Source: Robiginitomaculum sp.
GTDB lineage: Bacteria; Pseudomonadota; Alphaproteobacteria; Caulobacterales; Maricaulaceae
NCBI GenBank assembly: GCA_021776515.1
Contig: JAJFFS010000011.1
Coordinates: 186,001 to 250,000 of the forward strand
Length of the DNA: 64,000 bases
Direction: 5' to 3'
In this document: one piece after another, positions 1-8,891 of the stretch
Layout of the letters: each line of letters opens with the position of its first letter
Position numbering within the stretch: the first letter of the stretch is position 1
The notes under the pieces: model-generated
What the model was told of the DNA's origin: nothing
The model's input: only the letters and a program-made list of their open reading frames with translations
Database searches by the model: none
Program-made: the position numbers and the translations under genes

Positions 1-38
1 GGAGCATAATAAATTCGATAAAACCACAGGGGACCAAA

Positions 39-1295
39 ATGAAACTCAAATCCTTACTGCTTGGCGGCGTTATAGCCCTCACTTTTGGTGCCCTTTCCAC
101 AAGCGCCGATGATGTTGAATATTCTGGCACACCAGGGGTGACGCTGTATTCTTTTCCCAATCAAAGTGGCCGTAGCGTTATTGTTACCCGCGACACCCCA
201 AAGCTTAAAAAGGTGGGATTTGCCGCCAATGCCATGAGCATGAAGGTGTCGGGGGGGCAATGGGAAGTCTGCGAAAACAATCAATATAACGGCACATGCG
301 AAGTTTTTGGTCCCGGCAATCATAACTTTGGTGTTTTTAACTGGGGCAACAAAATTAAATCCGTGCGCCGTGTTCGTTCCGGAACACCAACAATTACACT
401 GTTTGCGCGCCCCAACATGGATGGTGACAAGCATACCTATGCGGGCAATGTTCCTTTTATTAAAAACTTTGCCATCAACGATTTTGCCCATTCGGCAAAA
501 GTTTCCGGCGGCAATTGGGTTGTTTGCGAACACAGTGATGGCAAAGGCAAATGCGAAACCATCCGCCGCAACATCTCCGATTTAAGCGCAATAAACCTGG
601 CTGGTTCTATTTCTTCCCTCTACCGCGCCACCGACTGGCGTAACAACCATTTGGATGGTGGCGATAGCTATGCTGGCGGTGGATATGGGGCTGGCGGCGG
701 CTATGGCAGAGGCGGTTATGATGGCGGTGGGCGCCGGTATGAAGATCGCAATCCTCAGATCACCCTTTTCGAGGGCTATAATTTTACCGGGTCTAAGATG
801 ACTATTGATGTGGAATCATCAAGTTTACTATTTGATGGTTTTTCCAACCGAGCCAGCTCGGTACGCGTAACTGCTGGCGCGTGGGAACTGTGCGATGGTT
901 CTAACTTTACCAAAACCTGCCGCGTGATCGAGCGCAACGAAAACAATCTGGAAACCATCGGCCTGGACAACCTGATCACCTCTTTGCGACCCGTCCGTGG
1001 TGACGATGGCGGTAGCCGTAGAGGCGGCGGCAGGGATGCACGCGGGTTTGAGGGCCAACGGACCGTATTCTTCGCCGAGCCTGTTTTACGCGGTGAACCT
1101 GTGGCCAGTTGCCTCTACCGCAACAGCCAATGCGGCATCGCTGCTGCCAATGCCTTTTGCCGTCAGTCCGGCCTTGGAAATGCGGCGTATTTCGATGAAG
1201 CCCGCAGTTACCGCGCACCTTATATTATAGGGGAGCGCCGGACAGCCAACAAATCGGGTCAACAGCGCCTTATTGACGTCCTTTGCAGACGTTAA
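39..1295 (+). CDS. Secreted beta/gamma-crystallin family protein
   Basis: A 418-residue exported protein with an N-terminal signal peptide (cleavage likely near residue 23, after STSA). Three crystallin-like modules are visible at about residues 34-112, 118-196 and 241-319. Each opens with a V/I-T-L-F/Y strand and carries a W-x-[VL]-C...C pair (C78/C87, C163/C172, C285/C294) that could form one disulfide per module. A Gly/Tyr-rich linker (206-233) separates modules two and three. The tail (about 340-418) has four more cysteines (C358, C365, C374, C416) and is not crystallin-like. AGGGGA precedes the ATG. Bacterial members of the family are thought to be structural or calcium-binding envelope proteins; the role here is inferred only. 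Confidence 0.8.
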   Translation: MKLKSLLLGGVIALTFGALSTSADDVEYSGTPGVTLYSFPNQSGRSVIVTRDTPKLKKVGFAANAMSMKVSGGQWEVCENNQYNGTCEVFGPGNHNFGVFNWGNKIKSVRRVRSGTPTITLFARPNMDGDKHTYAGNVPFIKNFAINDFAHSAKVSGGNWVVCEHSDGKGKCETIRRNISDLSAINLAGSISSLYRATDWRNNHLDGGDSYAGGGYGAGGGYGRGGYDGGGRRYEDRNPQITLFEGYNFTGSKMTIDVESSSLLFDGFSNRASSVRVTAGAWELCDGSNFTKTCRVIERNENNLETIGLDNLITSLRPVRGDDGGSRRGGGRDARGFEGQRTVFFAEPVLRGEPVASCLYRNSQCGIAAANAFCRQSGLGNAAYFDEARSYRAPYIIGERRTANKSGQQRLIDVLCRR

Positions 1296-1352
1296 AGACA
1301 GGGCACTACAAAAACCTACTTGACGACGCGCCAAATTACCATCATTGAGACA

Positions 1353-1473
1353 CCACTCATCAAGACCAGCTGAGGGAAAGGCCCTGTGATGCTGGAGCAA
1401 CCTCTGGATAGCCCCGTGCTGCCCGGAAAGGTGCTAATTCCTCGCCCGCCCCTTGCGGACGACAGATGAGAGG
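1353..1473 (+). promoter_or_regulatory. SAM-I (S-box) riboswitch upstream of metX-metB
   Basis: This leader carries the diagnostic S-box elements. The closing helix P1 pairs CTCATC (1356-1361) with GATGAG (1465-1470). P2 pairs CCAGC with GCTGG around the GAGGGA and GGCCCTGTGATGCTGGAGCAACC segments. The highly conserved AAGGTGCTAATTCC core of P3/J3-4 is at 1428-1441, followed by a short P4 hairpin. SAM-I elements bind S-adenosylmethionine and switch methionine genes off. The next gene pair is metX-metB and a terminator hairpin follows immediately, so transcriptional OFF control by SAM is the natural reading. A weak TTGACG at 1320-1325 could be the -35 of its promoter. Confidence 0.92.
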
Positions 1474-1474
1474 A

Positions 1475-1500
1475 GAAGGCAACGCCTTCACTTCTTTTTT
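1475..1500 (+). terminator. Riboswitch expression-platform terminator
   Basis: A GAAGGC / GCCTTC hairpin with an AAC loop is followed by a T-rich run (ACTTCTTTTTT). It starts only a few bases after the 3' strand of riboswitch helix P1, so when SAM stabilises P1 this terminator would form and stop transcription before metX. Confidence 0.75.
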
Positions 1501-1539
1501 GTCGTATCGATGGAATTAGTCCCGCAAAGGACGAAGGCC

Positions 1540-2502
1540 ATGGCGCAAGACACAGAAATGTCACTTAAAAACTTTACGCTGCAATCCGGCGATTGTCTGA
1601 TTGACGATACCGTACGTGGACGCCTTTATGGTGCGCCTGACACACCTCTTATTATTGTTCTGGGCGGTATTTCTGCTTCACGTTTTGTGGCTGACGGGCC
1701 TCAGGGGCAAGCTGGCTGGTGGTCACCATTGGTGCACAAAAACGGCCCAATTGACCTAAACAAATTTCAGGTTCTTGGGCTTGATTATGCGCCGTGTGAG
1801 CACCGGGCAGAACAGTCTGTCTGTATTTCCACTGATGATCAGGCCAAACGGCTCCGTGCCCTGCTTGAACATATGTGTGTCGGCAAGGTGGCCGCCATTA
1901 TCGGTGCCAGTTATGGTGGTATGGTGGCGCTATCTTTTGCTCGCCTGTATCCGCAAAAGGTGGATGAGCTTTGCATCATTAGCGCCGCACACCGGCCTTA
2001 CCCGCTTGGCGTTGCCTGGCGCGGCATTCAGCGGCGCATTGTCCGCATGGCCATGGCGGCAGGCAACCCCGAAGAAGGGCTTGCTCTTGCCCGCGAACTG
2101 GCCATGACAACATATCGTTCTGCGCAAGAATTTTCGGAACGGTTTGACGGCCTGCCGACACAAACAGAGCCGTTGGGTTTTGATGTTTGCGATTATCTGA
2201 ACGCTTGCGGCAAGAAGTTTGCCGGCGTCATGGAGGCGGAACGCTTTTTAACCCTTAGCGAATCCATTGATCTACACCGGGTCGCACCAGAACAGATTTC
2301 AACCCCCGCTTTGCTGATTGCCTCAAGCACCGACCAACTTGTTCCCCCGGCGCAAATGCAGGAACTATGTAACCAGCTTGGCGGACCATCCCGGCTTGTT
2401 ACCTTAAACTCGCCATTTGGCCATGATGCCTTTCTTAAAGAGAGTAAGGCTTTAGGCGCAATACTCAGTCATTTTACCAGGGAAAAACAACATGCCGCCT
2501 GA
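1540..2502 (+). CDS. metX: MetX-type homoserine O-acyltransferase
   Basis: An alpha/beta-hydrolase of 320 residues that acylates homoserine (acetyl- or succinyl-CoA donor) as the first committed step of methionine synthesis. The nucleophile elbow is G-A-S-Y-G-G. The triad Asp lies in SSTDQLVP and the His in FGHDAFL near the C-terminus. I chose ATG 1540, preceded by AAAGGA, because an upstream in-frame TTG at 1453 lies inside the riboswitch. The gene overlaps metB by 11 bp, so the two are translationally coupled. The protein is shorter than classical MetX and resembles the compact xanthomonad form. Sequence reading does not settle whether the donor is acetyl- or succinyl-CoA. Confidence 0.85.
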   Translation: MAQDTEMSLKNFTLQSGDCLIDDTVRGRLYGAPDTPLIIVLGGISASRFVADGPQGQAGWWSPLVHKNGPIDLNKFQVLGLDYAPCEHRAEQSVCISTDDQAKRLRALLEHMCVGKVAAIIGASYGGMVALSFARLYPQKVDELCIISAAHRPYPLGVAWRGIQRRIVRMAMAAGNPEEGLALARELAMTTYRSAQEFSERFDGLPTQTEPLGFDVCDYLNACGKKFAGVMEAERFLTLSESIDLHRVAPEQISTPALLIASSTDQLVPPAQMQELCNQLGGPSRLVTLNSPFGHDAFLKESKALGAILSHFTREKQHAA

Positions 2503-3649
2503 ATCCGACAAGAACACAACGCTTTGTGTGACAGCCCAGATCGGTAATGACCCTGCCTTTGGCGCGGTAATACCACCGCTTTATCTTTCCAGCACCTATA
2601 CATTTGCCGCCCTGGATGAGATGGGCACCTATGACTATGGCCGAAGTGGCAACCCGAACCGCGACGCATTGGCAGACACCATAGCCAAGCTGGAAGGAGG
2701 CGCGGGCGGCGTGGTCACTTCTTCTGGTATGGCAGCCATAGATTTGGTGCTTAATCTCCTTGGTCCTGATGAGTTGGTTCTTGCACCCCATGATTGTTAT
2801 GGCGGCACACATCGGCTTTTGAACAGTCGCCAGTCTCAGGGTCGGCTGCGTGTGCTTTTTATCGATCAAGGCGATGCCAGGGCCGTTAAACAGGCCATGG
2901 CGCAAAACCCGGCTTTATTATTTATTGAAACGCCCAGTAACCCGTTAATGCGCGTTGTTGATATAGAGGGGCTTTGTCAGGCAGCACATAAAATGGGCGC
3001 GCTGGTCATGTGCGATAACACATTCCTCTCGCCTGCACGCCAGACCCCGTTGGCGCTGGGTGCTGATTTTGTTGTCCATTCGACCACCAAGTTTCTCAAC
3101 GGCCATAGCGACGTAGTCGGCGGTGTTGCCGTTGCCAAACAGGACGACCACGCAGAACAATTACGTTGGTGGGCCAACTGCACCGGCGTCACTGGCGCTC
3201 CGTTTGACAGCTACCTTACCCTGCGGGGCTTGCGCACCCTGCCCGCCCGCATGGATATTCAGGAAAGCAATGCGCAAAACATTGCCCGGTTTCTGAACCA
3301 GCACCCCTGTGTTTCAAAAGTATATTATCCAGGGCTTTCTTCTGACCCCGGCTATGCGCTGGCTAAAAAACAACAAACCGGCCCGGGGGCCGTGCTTGGT
3401 TTTACCTTAAAGGCTGATCGTGAAGGCGTACGGGCCTTTCTGGCCAACACCTCGCTTTTCCAATTGGCCGAAAGTCTGGGCGGCACAGAAAGTCTGATTT
3501 GCCATCCGGCCAGCATGACCCATCGCGCTATGGACCAAGAGGCGCAGCGCAAAGCAGGTATTACGCAAACCCTGCTGCGCCTCTCGGTGGGTATGGAGCG
3601 ATCCCAGGATCAATTAGCCGCGCTTGCCACCATGTTTGCTGCACTTTAA
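2492..3649 (+). CDS. metB: Cystathionine gamma-synthase
   Basis: A 385-residue PLP enzyme of the Cys/Met metabolism family that joins O-acylhomoserine and cysteine to give cystathionine. The PLP lysine is K200 in HSTTKFLNGHSDVVGG. Cofactor contacts include Y49/R51 (YGRSGNPNRD), the SSGMAA loop near residue 78 and D175 (CDNTFLSP). The match to remembered E. coli MetB is close throughout (LSSTYTF, APHDCYGG, SPARQTPLALGAD, WWANCTGVTGAPFDSYLTLRGLRTL), so MetB is preferred over MetC or sulfhydrylase assignments. It is co-transcribed with metX under the SAM riboswitch. Many alphaproteobacteria use MetZ/MetY sulfhydrylation instead, so this pair may have been acquired. Confidence 0.9.
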   Translation: MPPESDKNTTLCVTAQIGNDPAFGAVIPPLYLSSTYTFAALDEMGTYDYGRSGNPNRDALADTIAKLEGGAGGVVTSSGMAAIDLVLNLLGPDELVLAPHDCYGGTHRLLNSRQSQGRLRVLFIDQGDARAVKQAMAQNPALLFIETPSNPLMRVVDIEGLCQAAHKMGALVMCDNTFLSPARQTPLALGADFVVHSTTKFLNGHSDVVGGVAVAKQDDHAEQLRWWANCTGVTGAPFDSYLTLRGLRTLPARMDIQESNAQNIARFLNQHPCVSKVYYPGLSSDPGYALAKKQQTGPGAVLGFTLKADREGVRAFLANTSLFQLAESLGGTESLICHPASMTHRAMDQEAQRKAGITQTLLRLSVGMERSQDQLAALATMFAAL

Positions 3650-3660
3650 CGCGCATGAAC

Positions 3661-4347
3661 TTATGACGATGCAGCCTGTTTTTCTTCCAGCATCTGAATT
3701 TTATCATTCAACTGCTGCGCCCCTGAAAAGATCCTTATCGAGACAAAAAGAATGGCCGCAAGAACCGCGCCGGAGAGAAAACGATAAAACAGGGTCAGCG
3801 AAGAATAAAGCACATTATTAGGGTTGTTCTGCACCTCTGTTAGCGCCCAGCCAAACACCTCAAATGAATCGCTTAGCCCTCCACGAAGCGCCTGGTCGGT
3901 CACAAACAAGGCTATATCAAAGTAACTAAAGCCCCCGCTCGCCACAGCCGCACCATCAAAAACAAGCGCCGGGATCCCCGGCATAAGCCAATCCTGACGG
4001 GCAGCAATCAGCGCCAGCAATACCCCCGGCACAACAATTCCGACCATAAAAAGACCAAAGGCATGACCAACAATCGTTTTTGATTTAGACGATGCCGACA
4101 TTTTCAATCTTTTAATGCGTTTGTCGATTGCCGCCTGACGAACCGGCTTTCTGCCCCTTTGGGTTCTTAGTAAATCCTTGCCAGAAAAGTCCCTGATAAC
4201 CCGCAATAACCGCGCTGAAATCATGGCTGCTGCAAGAAAAATCAGTACAATCGCCATCCAGCTATAGATCAACATTGCCGCCTCTGAACGCAGCCATATT
4301 TCAACAAACCCTACCACTTCAAGGAATATTTCACGTCCGTTTTTCAT
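3661..4347 (-). CDS. Unrecognised inner-membrane protein
   Basis: A 228-residue protein that I do not recognise. Clear membrane spans lie at about residues 24-46, 91-113 and 185-205. A basic stretch (RTQRGRKPVRQ and KRIKRLK, about 60-80) follows the first span. A short helix after the last span (about 207-226) has coiled-coil character. The region 115-180 is mildly hydrophobic and probably faces one side of the membrane. The gene is convergent with metB, with only 11 bp between the stops. No function is proposed. Confidence 0.6.
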   Translation of the reverse strand: MKNGREIFLEVVGFVEIWLRSEAAMLIYSWMAIVLIFLAAAMISARLLRVIRDFSGKDLLRTQRGRKPVRQAAIDKRIKRLKMSASSKSKTIVGHAFGLFMVGIVVPGVLLALIAARQDWLMPGIPALVFDGAAVASGGFSYFDIALFVTDQALRGGLSDSFEVFGWALTEVQNNPNNVLYSSLTLFYRFLSGAVLAAILFVSIRIFSGAQQLNDKIQMLEEKQAASS

Positions 4348-4403
4348 CGTCTACCTCCCCGGAATAACCCGGTTTAATATTGACCCTACCCTCAAAGGAA
4401 CTG

Positions 4404-4442
4404 GCCGCACGGTTGCAAAATATTACTCAAAACAAGTGCGGC
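4404..4442. repeat. Inverted repeat GCCGCAC / GTGCGGC
   Basis: Perfect 7 bp arms separated by 25 AT-rich bases, followed on the + strand by a T-rich stretch. It lies 50 bp beyond the 3' end of the minus-strand glycosylase gene. It could be a weak terminator, but the T-run is on the strand where no gene ends, so its role is unclear. Confidence 0.3.
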
Positions 4443-4490
4443 TTTCTGTATTTTTTTACGTGTGTACAAAGTTTACTCTACCATTAGGGA

Positions 4491-5291
4491 TCATGACGCC
4501 CCCAGCTTCTCCCGTGCACTTTGCAGATCATGCCAGACATCACGCTTGGCCAGCGGCGCGCGCAACAGGAAGGCCGGATGAAAAGTGGGCAGGCTTGGGA
4601 TCGTTTTATCACTGTCCGTACCGTCCTGGTTTTTCACTACATAGTCATGCCATTGCCCCCGCGCACGGGTAATGCCGCTTGTCAGGTTCAGTACGGTCTG
4701 CATGGGGGTGGCCCCTGCAAGAATAATGACCTTGGGGTTTATAAGGGTGATATGACGCTCCAGGAACGGTAAGGTCATAGCCAGCTCATCCGGTGTGGGT
4801 TTGCGGTTCTTCGGCGGACGCCAGTTAAACGCGTTGGTGATATAAATATCGTCTGCACCAAACCCGGCGGCACCCAGCATCCTGTCCAGCAATTGACCCG
4901 ACTGGCCGACAAAGGGCAGACCTTGTGCATCCTCTTCACGCCCCGGCGCTTCGCCTATGATCATCAGTTTCGCACTTTCATTGCCACGGGCAAAAACTGT
5001 ATGCCTTGCCCCCGCCTTCACCGGTCCGGCATCAAAATTTTCCAATGCCGTTTTCAATTCTCCCAGTGTGCCGGTTTTAGCGGCAGCTTCATGAGCGTAT
5101 TTTAAAACCTGCTTTGGTTGCGGCGCAGGCCGGGTCTGCATTTTTTGCTCTGGCGTTATTTTTGAATTTGCTTTTTGTGATTTTCCTGTTTTAGCCCGTT
5201 TTTGTGTTGGGGGCACATCAACCCCGGCAGCTTCCCACCAGCTATTTAGCGCTTCATGGGCGCTTGTCATATCAATCGGGGTATTACCCAT
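4491..5291 (-). CDS. Family-4-type uracil-DNA glycosylase
   Basis: A 266-residue uracil-DNA glycosylase-fold protein for removing uracil from DNA. Recognisable motifs are the GEAPGREEDAQGLPFVGQSG active-site loop, YITNAFNWRPPKNRKPTPDE, VIILAGATP and the late THPAFLLR-type motif (FHPAFLLRAPLAKRDVW). An internal start (ATG 5291, with AAGG upstream) is preferred over 5384, which would overlap the divergent neighbour. The first 70 residues are Lys/Pro/Gln-rich and probably disordered. From this start the protein has no cysteine at all, so the four ligands of the 4Fe-4S cluster typical of family 4 are missing; see findings. Confidence 0.8.
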   Translation of the reverse strand: MGNTPIDMTSAHEALNSWWEAAGVDVPPTQKRAKTGKSQKANSKITPEQKMQTRPAPQPKQVLKYAHEAAAKTGTLGELKTALENFDAGPVKAGARHTVFARGNESAKLMIIGEAPGREEDAQGLPFVGQSGQLLDRMLGAAGFGADDIYITNAFNWRPPKNRKPTPDELAMTLPFLERHITLINPKVIILAGATPMQTVLNLTSGITRARGQWHDYVVKNQDGTDSDKTIPSLPTFHPAFLLRAPLAKRDVWHDLQSAREKLGAS

Positions 5292-5430
5292 AGCCTTGCC
5301 TTTCCGGCCCAGCTTAGCGCAACTGGCAAACAATTGCACGGGTTGCGCGCCGCATAACCCATAAAGGTATAGCCCTTGCGTCATGTGTCCGCTAAGAGAA
5401 GAGAAAGAGGCAGCTTACAAGAGGGCTTTT

Positions 5431-7110
5431 ATGAACGACCAGACACAAGAACGCGAGGCCATGGATTTTGATGTGGTGGTTGTCGGGGCTGGCCCTGCGG
5501 GGTTAAGTGCCGCCATCCATTTAAAACAACTGGCGCAAGAGGCCGGGCAGGAATTGTCCGTGGTCGTTTTGGAAAAAGGCTCGGAGGTTGGCGCGCATAT
5601 TCTTTCTGGCGCGGTGTTGGATCCATGCGGACTGAATGAACTGTTTCCCGACTGGGCAGAACGCGGCGCGCCGGTCAAGACCGCCGTCACAAAAGACCGG
5701 TTTATGGTGTTGGGCGAGGCAGGATCGCTTACTCTGCCTAATTTTGTTATGCCACCGATGATCCATAACCATGGTAATTATATTGTCTCGCTAGCCGGTT
5801 TGTGCCGCTGGCTGGCTGAACAAGCCGAAAATATGGGTGTTGAGGTTTATCCCGGCATGGCGGCATCCGAAGTGCTCTATAATGATGACGGCGCGGTGCG
5901 CGGGGTTGTGGCCGGCGTATTTGGCGTTGCCGCCGATGGTTCGCACAAGCCCGATTATCAGCCAGGAATGGAGTTGAATGGCAAATATGTACTGTTTGGT
6001 GAAGGGGCGCGTGGCTCACTATCCAAGCAAGTGATTGCAAAATTTGACCTGGACAAAAACTCTGAACCACAAAAATTTGGCCTGGGCATAAAAGAGCTGT
6101 GGCAGGTGCGCGACGAGGTGTTCAAGCCGGGCCTGGTACAACACACATTTGGCTGGCCCCTGGGCAACGCAACGGGCGGTGGCTCATTCCTTTATCATTT
6201 CGAGGACAACTACGTAGCCCTTGGGATGGTTGTACACCTGAATTATAAAAACCCGTATCTGTCACCTTATGACGAATTTCAGCGCCTGAAAAATCACCCG
6301 ACTATTCGTGATGTTTTAACCGGCGGCAAACGTATCGCCTATGGCGCCCGGGCGCTGACCGAAGGCGGTTTTCAATCTGTGCCGACCCTGACATTCCCCG
6401 GCGGTGCCCTCATCGGGTGCTCTGCGGGTTTTATGAATGTACCACGCATCAAGGGCAGTCATAACGCCATGCGCACTGGCATGATGGCAGCGCAGGCCGC
6501 TTTTGATGCGGTGCAAAGCGGACGATGTGCCGACAAACTGGATGATTATGCAACGGCCTATGAAAACAGCCCTGTTTACCGCGAGTTAAAATTTGTGCGC
6601 AACGCCAAGCCGTTATGGAGCCGCCTTGGCACCTGGGTTGGTGGCATTGCTTTGACGGGCATGGATTTATGGGTGAATACCATTACCGGCGGGTTTTCGT
6701 TTTTCGGTACGCTGAAACATGGTAAAACCGATGCCAAATCACTGGAACCGGCCAGTAAGCACAAACCCATAAATTACCCCAAACCGGATGGCGTGATCAC
6801 CTTTGACAAGCTGACCAGTGTATCTTTTTCGGCCACCAACCATGAAGAGGATCAGCCCGTGCATTTACAACTTGCTGATCCAGACCTGCCGGTGAAAAAT
6901 AATTTGCCATACTTTGCCGGACCAGCACAGCGTTATTGCCCGGCCGGGGTTTATGAGTTTATTTATGATGATGCAGGAGAAAACCCACGCTTCCAGATTA
7001 ATGCCCAAAACTGTGTGCATTGCAAAACCTGCGACATCAAAGATCCTGAGCAGAACATAACCTGGACTTGCCCGGAAGGCGCTGGCGGCCCTAATTATCC
7101 CAACATGTGA
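5431..7110 (+). CDS. Electron-transfer flavoprotein:ubiquinone oxidoreductase
   Basis: A 559-residue inner-membrane-associated FAD/4Fe-4S enzyme passing electrons from ETF (fatty-acid and amino-acid dehydrogenases) to ubiquinone. The N-terminus has the FAD-binding dinucleotide fold (VVVGAGPAGLSAAIHL), followed by EKGSEVGAHILSGAV and the ubiquinone-binding central region. The C-terminus has the cluster cysteines RYCPAGVYEF and CVHCKTCDIKDP...TCPEG. Length matches the family. ATG 5431, preceded by GAGGG, is preferred over the in-frame ATG at 5383, which overlaps the divergent glycosylase leader. No etfAB is adjacent. Confidence 0.95.
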   Translation: MNDQTQEREAMDFDVVVVGAGPAGLSAAIHLKQLAQEAGQELSVVVLEKGSEVGAHILSGAVLDPCGLNELFPDWAERGAPVKTAVTKDRFMVLGEAGSLTLPNFVMPPMIHNHGNYIVSLAGLCRWLAEQAENMGVEVYPGMAASEVLYNDDGAVRGVVAGVFGVAADGSHKPDYQPGMELNGKYVLFGEGARGSLSKQVIAKFDLDKNSEPQKFGLGIKELWQVRDEVFKPGLVQHTFGWPLGNATGGGSFLYHFEDNYVALGMVVHLNYKNPYLSPYDEFQRLKNHPTIRDVLTGGKRIAYGARALTEGGFQSVPTLTFPGGALIGCSAGFMNVPRIKGSHNAMRTGMMAAQAAFDAVQSGRCADKLDDYATAYENSPVYRELKFVRNAKPLWSRLGTWVGGIALTGMDLWVNTITGGFSFFGTLKHGKTDAKSLEPASKHKPINYPKPDGVITFDKLTSVSFSATNHEEDQPVHLQLADPDLPVKNNLPYFAGPAQRYCPAGVYEFIYDDAGENPRFQINAQNCVHCKTCDIKDPEQNITWTCPEGAGGPNYPNM

Positions 7111-7157
7111 TGAGCCAATGACTTGAAATTATAGCGGTTTCGGATATTTTTTATTCC

Positions 7158-8891
7158 ATGACACATCAATCTATCATCCATCGCTGGATAGTGCTGCCTC
7201 TTGTTGGAGGCGCTTTTTTCATCCTTTCTTCCTGCACCACAGGTAATTTGGTGAATGACGGGGCTGCCCGTACCACCGAATCTGCCTATGGCAATTATCT
7301 GGCCGGGCGTTATGCCAGCTCCATGAATGATGTGCGTGCCGCCGCAGAATATTACGCGGCTGCACACAAAAAAGAACCGGAAAACCCGCTATTGCGGCGC
7401 CACGCCTTTTTAAGCGCTCTTCTGGCTGGCAACATCCCCGATAGCGCCGATTACGCCCGCCAGGCAATTGATGCAAAAGCCGAAGCACGCCTGATGCGCC
7501 TTAGCATTGCAGCCTTTTATTTGGGCAATAAACGCTTCGACCATACGCTAGAGGTATTGTCGGATGGAGAATACGGGCCTTTTAATGACGAAGTACGCCA
7601 GCTTTTGCGGGGCTGGGCCGCCTATGGTGATGGCGATGTTGATCAGGCATTGGTGTTCATCGACAGCACCAGTGAATCCCCGGTTTTTTTCCACATTGTG
7701 CAACTAAACAGAGCGTTGATTCTTGATCTTGCCGGACGAGTAGACGAGGCAGAGGCTGCTTATAAAATCGTAACAGACTCGGCGCGCTTAACTGATCGCG
7801 CAGCTTTTTCCTACGGCTTTTTTCTAGAGCGCAGGGGTAAGGAAAAAGACGCGCGAACACAGTATGAAAAAACCCTGTCAGCATTTCCCGATGCCCCCTT
7901 GTCCGGCGCGGCTATGCTTAGACTCAATACAAAACCTTTAGCAAAATTACCCAGACCTTTAATTCGTAATGCCCGTGAGGGGGCCGCAGAAGCGCTTTTT
8001 ATCACGGCACAAATCCTTGCCGCTCAGGCGCATTTTGACAAGGCGCTGGTATATCTGGAAATGGCCCGCTTTATCAATCCGCACCACGATGCAGCATTGC
8101 AATTACTGGCGCGGTTGATGGAGGTGGAAGACCGTCCTGATGATGCACTGGCGATGTTTGCCAGCATTGGACAAAAATCACCCTATCGCCTTGATGCAGA
8201 CCTTAACCGCGCCCATGCCCTTTTTCGGATGAACCGCCGCGATGAAGCAATGGGGCTTTTTCAAAAACTGGCCCTGGCCCACCCTGACGACGAGCGTCTG
8301 GTTGGTGCCTATGCAGATGCCCTACGGTCAACTGAAAATTATGAGACCGCCCTGCCGATTTACCATCGTCTGGTTTCCCAAGCTGCTGATAACGCGGGTT
8401 GGCAAATATATTTTGCCCGGGGAACCGTGCTGGAACGCCTGGGAAAATGGCGCGAGGGTGTTGTTGATTTTCGCAAAGCCTTAACGCTTAACCCGGATCA
8501 GCCGGACGTCCTGAATTATCTGGGCTATACTTATATTGATGCTGGTGAAAACCTTGATGAGGGGTTTGCCTTAATCGAAAAGGCCTTAAGTTTGAGACCT
8601 GAGGCTGGCTATATTGTTGATTCACTGGGGTGGGCGCATTACCGGCTGGGTCATTATGAGCAGGCGGTTCACTATCTTGAGCGTGCCGTGGAGCTGGAGG
8701 CGGGAGAGCCCACCATATCTGACCATTTAGCCGATGCTTATTGGCAAGTCGGACGACACCTTGAGGCCAGGTTTCAATGGAGCCACACCCTTAGTCTGGA
8801 ACCGGACGGTGATATAGACTTTGTCGAGGTCAAGGAAAAGCTGGAGCATGGGCTTGGTAATGACCCCGAAATTGCCGCCATCAAACCTTGA
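7158..8891 (+). CDS. TPR-repeat lipoprotein
   Basis: A 577-residue protein with a lipoprotein signal (lipobox LSSC, lipidated C26), so it is probably anchored in the outer membrane or inner-membrane face of the periplasm. The rest is built of helical tetratricopeptide-type repeats, clearest in the C-terminal half. Consensus-like units include ALTLNPDQPDVLNYLGYTYI, YIVDSLGWAHYRLGHYEQA and HLERAVELE-type helices. TPR arrays bind partner proteins; no partner can be named. ispE begins within its stop codon (TTGA overlap), indicating translational coupling with that gene, as is common in alphaproteobacteria. Confidence 0.85.
   Translation: MTHQSIIHRWIVLPLVGGAFFILSSCTTGNLVNDGAARTTESAYGNYLAGRYASSMNDVRAAAEYYAAAHKKEPENPLLRRHAFLSALLAGNIPDSADYARQAIDAKAEARLMRLSIAAFYLGNKRFDHTLEVLSDGEYGPFNDEVRQLLRGWAAYGDGDVDQALVFIDSTSESPVFFHIVQLNRALILDLAGRVDEAEAAYKIVTDSARLTDRAAFSYGFFLERRGKEKDARTQYEKTLSAFPDAPLSGAAMLRLNTKPLAKLPRPLIRNAREGAAEALFITAQILAAQAHFDKALVYLEMARFINPHHDAALQLLARLMEVEDRPDDALAMFASIGQKSPYRLDADLNRAHALFRMNRRDEAMGLFQKLALAHPDDERLVGAYADALRSTENYETALPIYHRLVSQAADNAGWQIYFARGTVLERLGKWREGVVDFRKALTLNPDQPDVLNYLGYTYIDAGENLDEGFALIEKALSLRPEAGYIVDSLGWAHYRLGHYEQAVHYLERAVELEAGEPTISDHLADAYWQVGRHLEARFQWSHTLSLEPDGDIDFVEVKEKLEHGLGNDPEIAAIKP

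Noticed and set aside
1453-1539. In-frame TTG start that would lengthen MetX by 29 residues
   Set aside because: It falls inside the SAM-I riboswitch and reads through the terminator hairpin; ATG 1540 has a ribosome site and starts the family-like sequence.
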